From F1-20-MAGs119 sp041164425 (GTDB lineage Bacteria > Actinomycetota > Acidimicrobiia > Acidimicrobiales > Ilumatobacteraceae): 8,443 bases of DNA. Where the stretch lies: NCBI GenBank assembly GCA_041164425.1, contig JBEAPO010000025.1, positions 1-8,443 on the forward strand, in the 5' to 3' direction. The notes beneath the pieces are model-generated. The model worked only from the letters and a program-made list of their open reading frames with translations, had not been told where the DNA came from and ran no database searches. Made by a program: the position numbers and the translations under genes. Positions 1-6,439 of this stretch are shown here, one piece after another (position 1 is the stretch's first letter; each line of letters starts with the position of its first letter).

Positions 1-2
1 GT

Positions 3-629
3 CTGCGTTGCGTCGAGAACGGTGTGAGGCCCGTCGTCGTGTCCGACGGTGCGGTGCGTGATGTGGTCGCGCGTCATCGACTGCCCGAGCGTTACCTGTT
101 GTTCGTGGGCACGATCGAACCGCGCAAGAACCTCGCAAGATTGATCGAGGCGCACGCGATGCTGGGCGATCGTATTCCCGACCTCGTTGTTGTCGGTGCG
201 GCGGGTTGGGGTGAAACGATCGAGGTTTCCGTGGCTTCTCGCGCGCGCGTCCACATGACGGGGTTCGTTCCTGCCGACGACCTGGCGGCGCTGTACTCCG
301 GCGCCGTTGCGCTGTGTTATCCGTCGATTCGTGAGGGATTTGGGTTGCCGATTCTCGAGGCGATGGCACAAGGTACGCCCGTCGTCACAAGCGCGAACGG
401 TGCGACCGAAGAGGTTGCGGGTGGCGCGGCCGTGCTGGTTGACCCGCTGGATATCGCCTCGATCGCGGACGGCATCCTGCGCGTGATCGAACAACGCGAT
501 GTCCTGTCGGCGCGTGCTCGCGACCGTGCGGCGCAGTTGTCGTGGAAGCGCACCGCGCAACTCACGCGCGAGGTGTATGCCGAGGCGATCGCCGACGGCC
601 CACGCGCCCTTCGACGAGGTGATCGCTGA
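3..629 (+). CDS. GT4-family glycosyltransferase, C-terminal part (5' end outside window)
   Basis: The reading frame is open from base 3 with no stop, so the gene enters from the left. A GTG at 24 is probably internal, because GT4 enzymes of this type have another ~170 N-terminal residues. Visible is the C-terminal, nucleotide-sugar-binding Rossmann half of a GT-B enzyme. It contains YLLFVGTIEPRKNL (the usual linker into this half), a VHMTGFVP strand, and the EX7E signature in REGFGLPILEA (the Glu codon starts at 333), followed by QGTPVVTS. Known role of the family: a retaining transferase that moves a sugar from an NDP-sugar onto a lipid-linked or surface glycan at the cytoplasmic face of the membrane. 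Donor and acceptor cannot be read from sequence. The stop TGA (627-629) overlaps the next start by one base, which suggests translational coupling within a glycan operon. Confidence 0.9.
   Translation: MRCVENGVRPVVVSDGAVRDVVARHRLPERYLLFVGTIEPRKNLARLIEAHAMLGDRIPDLVVVGAAGWGETIEVSVASRARVHMTGFVPADDLAALYSGAVALCYPSIREGFGLPILEAMAQGTPVVTSANGATEEVAGGAAVLVDPLDIASIADGILRVIEQRDVLSARARDRAAQLSWKRTAQLTREVYAEAIADGPRALRRGDR
616..624 (+). promoter_or_regulatory. Strong ribosome-binding site for the second glycosyltransferase
   Basis: GAGGTGATC is a nine-base match to the complement of the conserved 16S rRNA 3' end. Its GAGG core lies nine bases before the ATG at 629. It sits inside the 3' coding end of the upstream gene, so the second enzyme can be initiated independently as well as by stop/start coupling. 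Confidence 0.6.
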
Positions 630-1747
630 TGAGTAACACGGTGAGCCCGCGCATCGCGGTGAACCTGCTGTGGTGCCAACCCGGCAGGGTGGGGGGCAGC
701 GAGCAGTACCTCTCGCGCCAACTCGCCGGTCTTGCCCTCACCGGTGAGGTGGGATTTGACCTCGACATCTATGCACCTCACGGTTACGCCGCCGCGCATC
801 CGGAACTGTCCGCCTGGGGCATCACGGAGTCGAACTCGAACGGCGCGAACCGTGCGATGCGTATCGTTCGCGAGAGCACGTGGCTCGCGCGACGCACGCG
901 TGGCGTCGCGGTGACTCACCACGGTGGCGGCACGGTGCCCTTCCGCACCAACGGACGAACGCTCGTCACGGTGCACGACGTCCAGTACCTGACTTTTCCG
1001 CAGTACTTCTCGCGCGCACGACTCGCGTACCTCACGTACATGATGCCGCGGTCGCTGCGACGCGCCGATGCCATCGCGGTGCCGTCCGCCTACGTTCGTG
1101 CCACACTGATCGATCGTTTCGGTCTCGACCCGGCGTCGGTGCACGTGGTGGTGCACGGCATCGAATCCGTCGATGACGCGTCGCTCGACGTGCCCGCCGC
1201 TCGCGCGAAGTTCGGTGTCGCGGACACCCCGTACTTCATCTATCCCGCGATCACGCACCCCCATAAAAACCACGCGTTCCTCGTCGATCTTCTTGCCGGT
1301 CCGTGGCGTGACAGTGATGTGCACCTGTTGTTCATCGGCGGCGAGGGCCGTGGTCACGCGTCATTGACGGCGCGGATCGCGTCGAGCGGCGTTGCCAACC
1401 GTGTGCATTTCACCGGACACGTCGGACCCGCCGACCGCGACGCGCTGGTTGCAGGCGCCGAGGCGCTGGTATTTCCCAGCGAGTACGAGGGGTTCGGCGC
1501 GCCGGTGGCCGAGGCGATGGCTCTCGGCGTGCCTGTTGTCGCGTCCGACCACGCGAGCCTGCCCGGCGTGGTGGGTGACGGCGGCATTGTGCTGCCGCTC
1601 GAGATCGATGCTTGGGCCGCGGTTCCCCACCGCGTGCGTCGCGAACGAACCGCACTCGTTGCCGCTGGCCGCAGCCGTGCCCGGAACTTCACGCTCGCCG
1701 CATCGGGTCGCGACCTACTTGGCGTCTATGAAGGGTTGTTGCGCTGA
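629..1747 (+). CDS. GT4-family glycosyltransferase
   Basis: A complete 372-residue GT-B enzyme, typical of family GT4 in length. The N-terminal acceptor-binding half has a beta strand leading into GRVGGSEQYL (residues 19-28), the usual glycine-rich loop after strand 1, and VTVHDVQYLTFP (113-124). The C-terminal donor half has YPAITHPHKNH (205-215), LLFIGGEG (233-240), VHFTGHV (259-265) and the EX7E motif YEGFGAPVAEA with Glu287 and Glu295. No signal peptide or membrane segment is seen, so it is probably a cytosolic or peripheral membrane protein. The ATG overlaps the previous stop by one base (TGATG) and has a good ribosome site. Its likely role is adding one sugar in assembly of a surface polysaccharide or glycolipid. 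The resemblance to mannosyl or rhamnosyl transferases is only general. Confidence 0.9.
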   Translation: MSNTVSPRIAVNLLWCQPGRVGGSEQYLSRQLAGLALTGEVGFDLDIYAPHGYAAAHPELSAWGITESNSNGANRAMRIVRESTWLARRTRGVAVTHHGGGTVPFRTNGRTLVTVHDVQYLTFPQYFSRARLAYLTYMMPRSLRRADAIAVPSAYVRATLIDRFGLDPASVHVVVHGIESVDDASLDVPAARAKFGVADTPYFIYPAITHPHKNHAFLVDLLAGPWRDSDVHLLFIGGEGRGHASLTARIASSGVANRVHFTGHVGPADRDALVAGAEALVFPSEYEGFGAPVAEAMALGVPVVASDHASLPGVVGDGGIVLPLEIDAWAAVPHRVRRERTALVAAGRSRARNFTLAASGRDLLGVYEGLLR

Positions 1748-3015
1748 TGCCACGTCCCGTCATTGTCTTGTGTCCGCACTTTGCCCCCGACTCCGCGCCG
1801 ACAGGTGTGGTGATGACGCGCATCGTCGAGGAACTCGTGCGACTCGGCCATCGCGTGCACGTGGTGACTTCGTTGCCGTGGTACCGCAGGCACCACGTAG
1901 AGGACGGTTGGACGGGACGCCCGTGGCGCACCGAATCAACGCAGTGGGGTTCGATCGTGCGTGTCAGTCCGTTCGCCGGAAACGACAAAGCCAATATTCC
2001 TCGACGCGCGCTCGGCTTCGCGGCATTCAGCGTTCTCATCGGTCTGCGTGGGTTGTTCGTCGGTGGACTCCACCGTCGCGCCGAAGCGGTCATCGCCATG
2101 TCGCCACCGCTGACGCTCGGTCTCACCGGTTGGTTGGTCGCGAAAGTGCGCCGTGCGCCACTGGTGTTCAACATCCAGGACGTCTTCCCTGATGCCGCGG
2201 TGAGCACGGGCAACTTGTCGAACCGCCGCGTGATCGCGCTTGCGGAATGGTTGGAGCGCGTGAGCTACGGCCGATCGGATGCAGTCGTGGTTTTGTCCGA
2301 CGACCTGCGCGCAAACGTCGCCTCGAAGCTCTCGCCGAAACGCACAGGCAAAGCCGTCGTGATTCCGAACTTCGTCGATTCCGAGCGCATCGTTCCCGGA
2401 TCGACCGACACGGTCTATCGCCGCGAGTTCACGCCGAATGCCGCGAAAGTTGTCATGTATGCCGGCAATGTCGGTTTTTCGCAGTCGCTCGACGTCATGG
2501 TCGAGGCGGCCCGTCGATTGCCCGACGTCACGTTCGTGGTGAACGGTGAGGGATCGTCGCGTGGCGCCATTCGACAAAGTGCCGCGGGGCTGTCGAACAT
2601 GGTGTTCGTCGACTACCAACCGGCCGATCGTCTGGCCGAGGTGCTGGCCAGTGCCGATGTGCACGTGGTGCCGTTGCGGCGAGGTCTCGGCAACGTCAGC
2701 GTTCCGTCGAAGGCGTACTCGATCATGGCTGCGGCACGACCGATACTCGCGTCGATCGATGCCGACAGCGAGGTCGCCCGCATGGTGGGCGCGTCTCGCT
2801 GCGGTGCCGTCGTTGCGCCCGATGACGCCGATGCGTTCGTCGCCGCTCTTGCGTCGATGCTCGACCAGCCCGCGGAACTCGCGGCGATGGGCGAGCGCGG
2901 CCGGCGCTGGGTGGTCGAACATGCGTCCCCCGCGGCTGTGGGCGAGGCGTACGCCGCCCTGATCGCCCGCCTGCGCGCACGTACAACACAGCCGATTCGG
3001 GGTGTGAGCAGGTAG
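1747..3015 (+). CDS. GT4-family glycosyltransferase, WcaI/WbuB-like
   Basis: A complete 422-residue GT-B enzyme. The N-terminus has the features of the WcaI/WbuB group: HFAPDSAPTG (11-20), the EELVRLGHRVHVVTSLPWY stretch (28-46), and NIQDVFPD (142-149) after an AMSPPLTLG segment (117-125). The donor half has VIPNFVD (205-211), YAGNVGFSQ (238-246) and VVNGEGS (264-270). The segment NVSVPSKAYSIM (316-327) stands where other GT4 enzymes have EX7E. It lacks the second Glu, which I recall as normal for this branch rather than a defect. The ATG overlaps the previous stop (TGATG, 1745-1749), and GAAGGG at 1730-1735 may be its ribosome site. Two hydrophobic stretches (about 90-105 and 120-132) could help peripheral membrane binding. 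Likely role: late glycan assembly with its two upstream partners. The sugar is unknown. Confidence 0.9.
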   Translation: MPRPVIVLCPHFAPDSAPTGVVMTRIVEELVRLGHRVHVVTSLPWYRRHHVEDGWTGRPWRTESTQWGSIVRVSPFAGNDKANIPRRALGFAAFSVLIGLRGLFVGGLHRRAEAVIAMSPPLTLGLTGWLVAKVRRAPLVFNIQDVFPDAAVSTGNLSNRRVIALAEWLERVSYGRSDAVVVLSDDLRANVASKLSPKRTGKAVVIPNFVDSERIVPGSTDTVYRREFTPNAAKVVMYAGNVGFSQSLDVMVEAARRLPDVTFVVNGEGSSRGAIRQSAAGLSNMVFVDYQPADRLAEVLASADVHVVPLRRGLGNVSVPSKAYSIMAAARPILASIDADSEVARMVGASRCGAVVAPDDADAFVAALASMLDQPAELAAMGERGRRWVVEHASPAAVGEAYAALIARLRARTTQPIRGVSR

Positions 3016-3018
3016 CCT
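3013..3018 (+). promoter_or_regulatory. Candidate -10 element for a (near-)leaderless transcript
   Basis: TAGCCT fits the actinobacterial TANNNT -10 pattern and ends nine bases before the GTG at 3028. No purine-rich ribosome site lies in between. This spacing would put the RNA start at or within a few bases of the GTG. The first three bases are also the stop codon of the upstream gene. No -35 hexamer is visible. The gmd gene shows a similar arrangement. Confidence 0.4.
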
Positions 3019-3027
3019 CGCAGTCTC

Positions 3028-3795
3028 GTGGGTAAAGCATCGTCGGCCAAGAGAGTCGCCCGACTGGCCAGCAAGGGCAAAGGCAAGAAAATCCGCTTCC
3101 AGGGCGGGACACTCTTCCCGACGATCATCGTCGTCGTTCTTCTCGTGGGTCTCGGCCTCGTCGCTTATGCGCGGTCGGGCACGTCGTCGGCAACCGAGCC
3201 GCCGACCACCAACGACCACTGGCACGTCTCGTACGGCTTCTACGCCTGCGACAAGTACCTGCCGAACCTCGTCGGCAACAAGGAAGAGCCGCTCGACGAC
3301 GAGTACTTCAAGTACGGCGTTCACAGCCACGACGACGGTGTCGTTCACTGGCACCCGCAGGCCCTCGCCACCGGCAAGCGGGCCAAGTTCGGCATCTTCC
3401 TCGACGTCTACGACGTCGAGGTGTCGAACTCGAAGCTGCAGTTCCCCGAAGACCAGAACGGTGGGGCCAAGTACGAAGAGGGCGAAGAAAAGTGCAATGG
3501 CAAGGACGCCACGCTGAAGGCCTTCGTCTGGGATCAGTACGACAAGCCCGATGACAAGAAGATGCTGATCGCCGACTTCAACGACATTCGTCTGAAGAAG
3601 GACGGCATGGTCATCGTCATCGCGTTCGTCGCCGACGATGCCGAGGTGCCGCCGCCGCCGACCGCCGCGAACCTCCAGGAACTCGGTGCGGTCGACACCG
3701 GCGGAGCACCGACCACCACGGTCGCTGGTGAAACCACGACAACGGTCGCCGGCGACACAACGACGACGGCCGTCACGACGACCACGCAGGGGTGA
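3028..3795 (+). CDS. Membrane-anchored protein with three HxH motifs and Thr-rich tail, unknown function
   Basis: I do not recognise a named family. The 255-residue protein has four parts: a very basic N-terminus (residues 1-25, nine Lys/Arg); one hydrophobic segment (about 28-48, TLFPTIIVVV onward); an acidic central domain (about 60-205); and a Pro- and Thr-rich tail (206-255). The basic start followed by one helix suggests the N-terminus is inside and the domain outside the membrane. All six histidines fall in HxH pairs: DHWH (63-66), HSH (99-101) and HWH (107-109). The only two cysteines, Cys74 and Cys156, could form a disulfide. A metal-binding extracytoplasmic domain is a reasonable inference, not shown. 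The GTG start is chosen because an in-frame TAG lies 12 bases upstream and no later start precedes the membrane segment. It sits between glycosyltransferases and a sugar-nucleotide gene. Confidence 0.75.
   Translation: MGKASSAKRVARLASKGKGKKIRFQGGTLFPTIIVVVLLVGLGLVAYARSGTSSATEPPTTNDHWHVSYGFYACDKYLPNLVGNKEEPLDDEYFKYGVHSHDDGVVHWHPQALATGKRAKFGIFLDVYDVEVSNSKLQFPEDQNGGAKYEEGEEKCNGKDATLKAFVWDQYDKPDDKKMLIADFNDIRLKKDGMVIVIAFVADDAEVPPPPTAANLQELGAVDTGGAPTTTVAGETTTTVAGDTTTTAVTTTTQG
3709..3786 (+). repeat. Thr-rich tandem repeat encoding the protein's C-terminal tail
   Basis: The coding sequence repeats an eight-residue unit, TTTTVAG followed by Glu or Asp, about two times and then decays (TTTTAV, TTTT). 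Fifteen of the last 27 residues are Thr. The Thr codons are mixed among ACC, ACG and ACA, so the repeat is kept at protein level and is not a recent DNA duplication. Confidence 0.7.
3788..3793 (+). promoter_or_regulatory. Ribosome-binding site supporting the GTG start at 3803
   Basis: AGGGGT lies at the very end of the preceding gene, with a nine-base gap before the GTG at 3803. It supports that GTG as the start rather than the in-frame ATG at 3638, which is deep inside the preceding gene. Confidence 0.4.
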
Positions 3796-3802
3796 CCCGG
3801 GC

Positions 3803-4795
3803 GTGGACGCCGTCATCCTCGTCGGCGGTTTCGGCACCAGACTTCGACCGCTGACGCTCAGCGTCCCCAAACCGTTGCTGCCCGTCGGCAACGTGCCCAT
3901 CGTCGAGCGCATCATTGCCTCGCTCGAGCGCGCGGGTGTCACACGCGCGGTCTTGGCTCTCGGGTTCAAACCAGAACCGTTCCTCGCCGCCTTCCCCGAC
4001 GGCCGCTGTGGTGGTGTCGAACTCATCTACGCAGTCGAGCCCGAACCGCTTGACACTGCGGGGGCGATCGCATTTGCTGCGCGACACGCCGGCATCTCGT
4101 CGACCTTCGTCGTCGCCAACGGAGACATTCTCACCGACCTCGAGATCTCCCGCGTCGTCGATTTCCATCGTGCCTCGGGCGCGGAGGGAACGTTGCATCT
4201 CGTTCCCGTCGACGATCCGTCTCAGTTCGGTGTCGTTGAAACCGAGGCAACGGGCCGTGTGTTGCGCTTCGTCGAAAAACCCGCTCCGGGGGAATCCACC
4301 AGCCGCAACGTGAACGCCGGAACGTACGTTCTCGAACCGTCGGTCATCGATCGCGTGCCGGTGGGTGGCAAGTTGTCGATCGAACGCGTTGTCTTCCCCG
4401 AAATGGTGGCGTCGGCATCGCTGTTCGCCATCGCAACCGACGATGCATGGATCGACACGGGCCGGCCGGAAACGTTCCTCGCCGCGAACATGTCTGCCGT
4501 CGACTCTGCGGGCTCGTCGATCATCCACGCTTCCGCGACCGTCGATGCGACCGCCAGGGTCGAGCGCAGCGTCGTCGGGGCGGGTGCCATTGTCGGCGCC
4601 CGAGCGCGCGTCGTGGGTTCGGTGATCTTCCCGTCCGCTGTCGTGGGTGACGGCGCGACCGTTGAGGCGGGTCTCGTGATGGGCGTGATAGGCGCTGATG
4701 CCGTCGCGCGCGACGTCGTTGTGGGCGAAGAAGGGGTCGTCGAGGCCGGTGTCAACATCTCGGGGACGAAGATTCCCGCGCCAGAAGGTTCGTAG
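3803..4795 (+). CDS. NDP-sugar pyrophosphorylase, probable mannose-1-phosphate guanylyltransferase
   Basis: A 330-residue protein in the GDP-mannose/glucose-1-phosphate nucleotidyltransferase superfamily. Reaction: NTP plus sugar-1-phosphate gives NDP-sugar and pyrophosphate. The N-terminal catalytic domain opens with ILVGGFGTRLRPLTLS (5-20) and PKPLLP (22-27), the nucleotide-binding loop. It continues with NGDIL (106-110, Asp108 likely a metal ligand), VEKP (157-160), NAGTYVLEP (171-179) and WIDTGRPE (216-223). Residues about 238-320 form hexapeptide repeats of a left-handed beta-helix. The LVGGFGTRLRPLTLS opening resembles GMPPB and mycobacterial ManB (Rv3264c), and gmd lies nearby, so GDP-mannose is the preferred product. 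Glucose-1-phosphate uridylyl- or thymidylyltransferase is the main alternative. GTG 3803 is used because the protein then starts just before the first beta strand. The gene is seven bases after its neighbour, and its stop overlaps the next start (TAGTG). Confidence 0.85.
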   Translation: MDAVILVGGFGTRLRPLTLSVPKPLLPVGNVPIVERIIASLERAGVTRAVLALGFKPEPFLAAFPDGRCGGVELIYAVEPEPLDTAGAIAFAARHAGISSTFVVANGDILTDLEISRVVDFHRASGAEGTLHLVPVDDPSQFGVVETEATGRVLRFVEKPAPGESTSRNVNAGTYVLEPSVIDRVPVGGKLSIERVVFPEMVASASLFAIATDDAWIDTGRPETFLAANMSAVDSAGSSIIHASATVDATARVERSVVGAGAIVGARARVVGSVIFPSAVVGDGATVEAGLVMGVIGADAVARDVVVGEEGVVEAGVNISGTKIPAPEGS

Positions 4796-5703
4796 TGCGC
4801 GCCCTCGTCTGTGGTGGCGCGGGTTTCATCGGGTCGCATCTCGTCGATCGTCTGCTCGCCGACGGCCATGCCGTCGAAGTGGTCGACGATCTCAGCACGG
4901 GGTCGTTCGCGAACCTCGGGTCCGCACGCGTCGCAGGTGGTGAACTGAAGATCCACAACATCGACGTCACCGCCCCGGAGTTCCTCGATCTTGTGTCGCT
5001 GCGTCGGCCCGACGTGATCTTCCAGATGACGGCGTTGTCGCCCGCCTCCGCGCACGCCATTTCGTCGGTCGGTTCGGCGGCGCAGGTCGTGGCGGCACTC
5101 GAAGCAGCGCGATTGTTTGGTGCGGCGAAGGTCGTCGTCGGTCTGCCTGCCACGTTGCTCTACGGCGAAGTGGCCGTGCGCGATATCCCCGCGAAAGAGG
5201 GCAAGTTCGCCGATGCCGTGAACGTGCCGAACGTGATCGCGCGCACGATCCTCGACCTGTTGGGTGTGTACCGCGAGGTGCACGCGGTCGAGTACACGGC
5301 TCTCGCTGTGTCGAACGTGTACGGGCCGCGTCAACGCGCCGAAGACGGAGTCGTGGCGTCGTTCGCGGCGGCGCTTGCGGCCGGTGAGGCGCCCGAGATG
5401 TACGGCACGGGTCGACAGACGCGCGACTTCATTCATGTCGATGACGTCGTCGACGCCTACGTTCGCGCCGCGACAAAGGGCGACGGGCTTCTCATCAACA
5501 TCGGAACGGGAGTGCAAACCTCCATCGCCGCACTGTGGAAGGCGATGAGCGGAGCAAGCGGCCTGCGGCCGACGGTGGTGAAGGCGAGGCCCGGTGACAT
5601 TTCCCGGTTTGCCATCTCACCGGTTCGTGCTCGTATTCACCTTGCGTGGGCGCCGTTCACCGACCTGAACGACGGCCTCGGGTCGTTGGTGGGCGGCAAC
5701 TGA
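4795..5703 (+). CDS. Extended SDR (NDP-sugar epimerase/dehydratase-like), catalytic residues apparently lost
   Basis: A 302-residue protein of the usual length for extended short-chain dehydrogenases acting on nucleotide sugars. The NAD-binding loop GGAGFIGSHL (7-16) and the acidic end of strand 2, VVDDLSTG (29-36), are intact. So are the substrate-side motifs NVYGPRQ (174-180) and TRDFIHVDDVVDAY (209-222). The catalytic centre is not. The stretch normally containing the catalytic Ser/Thr reads GLPATLLYG (116-124), with Ala119 at the position of E. coli GalE Ser124. The stretch that should hold YxxxK reads DAVNVPNVIAR (140-150), and no YxxxK occurs anywhere in the protein. It may be a binding or regulatory pseudoenzyme, or use different chemistry. 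GTG 4795 shares its G with the upstream TAG stop and has AGAAGG at 4783-4788, so it is probably co-translated with the pyrophosphorylase. Confidence 0.85.
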   Translation: MRALVCGGAGFIGSHLVDRLLADGHAVEVVDDLSTGSFANLGSARVAGGELKIHNIDVTAPEFLDLVSLRRPDVIFQMTALSPASAHAISSVGSAAQVVAALEAARLFGAAKVVVGLPATLLYGEVAVRDIPAKEGKFADAVNVPNVIARTILDLLGVYREVHAVEYTALAVSNVYGPRQRAEDGVVASFAAALAAGEAPEMYGTGRQTRDFIHVDDVVDAYVRAATKGDGLLINIGTGVQTSIAALWKAMSGASGLRPTVVKARPGDISRFAISPVRARIHLAWAPFTDLNDGLGSLVGGN

Positions 5704-5720
5704 ACCGACGCAGGGTTCAG
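5700..5720. terminator. Short hairpin between convergent genes, possible bidirectional terminator
   Basis: CTGAACC (5700-5706) pairs perfectly with GGTTCAG (5714-5720) across a seven-base loop. The arms contain the stop codons of both converging genes, and the hairpin forms equally in RNA from either strand. No T-run follows on either side, so it is not a classical intrinsic terminator. Two facing TGA stops supply three of the seven pairs automatically. Confidence 0.3.
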
Positions 5721-6439
5721 CGGAACAGGTCTTCGATCGGCGGGCGAACGATCTCGTTCATTCCCGCCTCGCGGAACCACGACGGGTCCGCGCCGCGCAC
5801 GATGCCCACGGGAACGCCGTTCGATTTACCCATCACCAGTTCGGCGGCGCTTGCCAGTTCGTCGGCGATGGCTACCTCGGTGACCTGCATCGTGCGGCCG
5901 AGCGCATCGGGAGTGCCACGCAGGTCGAGCACCCCGGCTATACCCGCGACACCGATCGCGACGTCGGTGAGCCCCTTGCGCCAGGGCCGGCCGAAGGTGT
6001 CGCTGATGATGACGCCCACCTGAACCCCGAGCTTCGCCTTCACGATGTCGCGAATACGGCGTGCTGACCGGTCGCTGTCGATGGGAAGCAGGGCGGCCTG
6101 ACCACGTTGCACGTTCGAGAGGTCGATGCCGCTGTTCGCGCACACGAAACCATGCGTTGTCTCGGTGATGATGAGATCGCCGCGTCGGCGCACGATACGC
6201 ACGGCCTCTGATTCGACGAGTGCCTTGTGCGACAATGGATCATCGGGGTCGATCTCGACGAGACGGCCCTCGGCCTTCGAAACGATCTTCTGCGTGACGA
6301 CCAACACGTCGTGGTCGCGCAGGGGGCCATTGGGTTCATCACGGCACGCTTCGACGATGACGTCACCCAGTTGCATTCCGGGAACGATCTCGTCGATTCC
6401 CTCGACGCCCCACGCTGTGATCCGGTTCATGGATGTCAT
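5717..6439 (-). CDS. cofE: Coenzyme F420-0:L-glutamate ligase (CofE), single-domain
   Basis: CofE adds L-glutamate residues to F420-0 with GTP, forming the gamma-linked tail of the deazaflavin cofactor F420 in the cytoplasm. From the chosen start the protein has 240 residues, like stand-alone CofE. Signature stretches are VTQKIVSKAEGR (48-59), HGFVCANSGIDLSN (96-109) and SDTFGRPWRKGLTDVAIG (146-163), which together are diagnostic. The ATG at 6439 overlaps the cofD stop as ATGA; a start further upstream (6466) would add nine residues unlike the family. The FMN/nitroreductase-like domain fused to this part in mycobacterial FbiB (about 450 residues) is absent. The gene forms a translationally coupled pair with cofD and faces the SDR gene across 13 bases. 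Confidence 0.95.
   Translation of the reverse strand: MTSMNRITAWGVEGIDEIVPGMQLGDVIVEACRDEPNGPLRDHDVLVVTQKIVSKAEGRLVEIDPDDPLSHKALVESEAVRIVRRRGDLIITETTHGFVCANSGIDLSNVQRGQAALLPIDSDRSARRIRDIVKAKLGVQVGVIISDTFGRPWRKGLTDVAIGVAGIAGVLDLRGTPDALGRTMQVTEVAIADELASAAELVMGKSNGVPVGIVRGADPSWFREAGMNEIVRPPIEDLFR

Noticed and set aside
317..1357. A 346-residue minus-strand frame opposite the first two glycosyltransferases.
   Set aside because: Low-complexity His/Arg-rich translation, antisense to conserved GT4 motifs.
2692..2754. Missing second Glu of EX7E in the third glycosyltransferase (VPSKAYSIM) as a sign of inactivation.
   Set aside because: From memory, WcaI/WbuB-like enzymes commonly carry VPSKxYxIMAAGRP at this place without that Glu, so it is probably a branch feature, not damage.
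3638..3802. Upstream ATG for the pyrophosphorylase.
   Set aside because: The extra 55 residues are an Arg/Pro-rich out-of-frame reading of the preceding gene; the family starts just before the VGGFGTR loop, as with GTG 3803.
1936..4026. A very long (696-residue) open frame on the minus strand.
   Set aside because: It lies antisense to three well-supported genes and its translation is Arg/His/Asp-rich with no recognisable motif. Long antisense frames are common where third codon positions are G or C.
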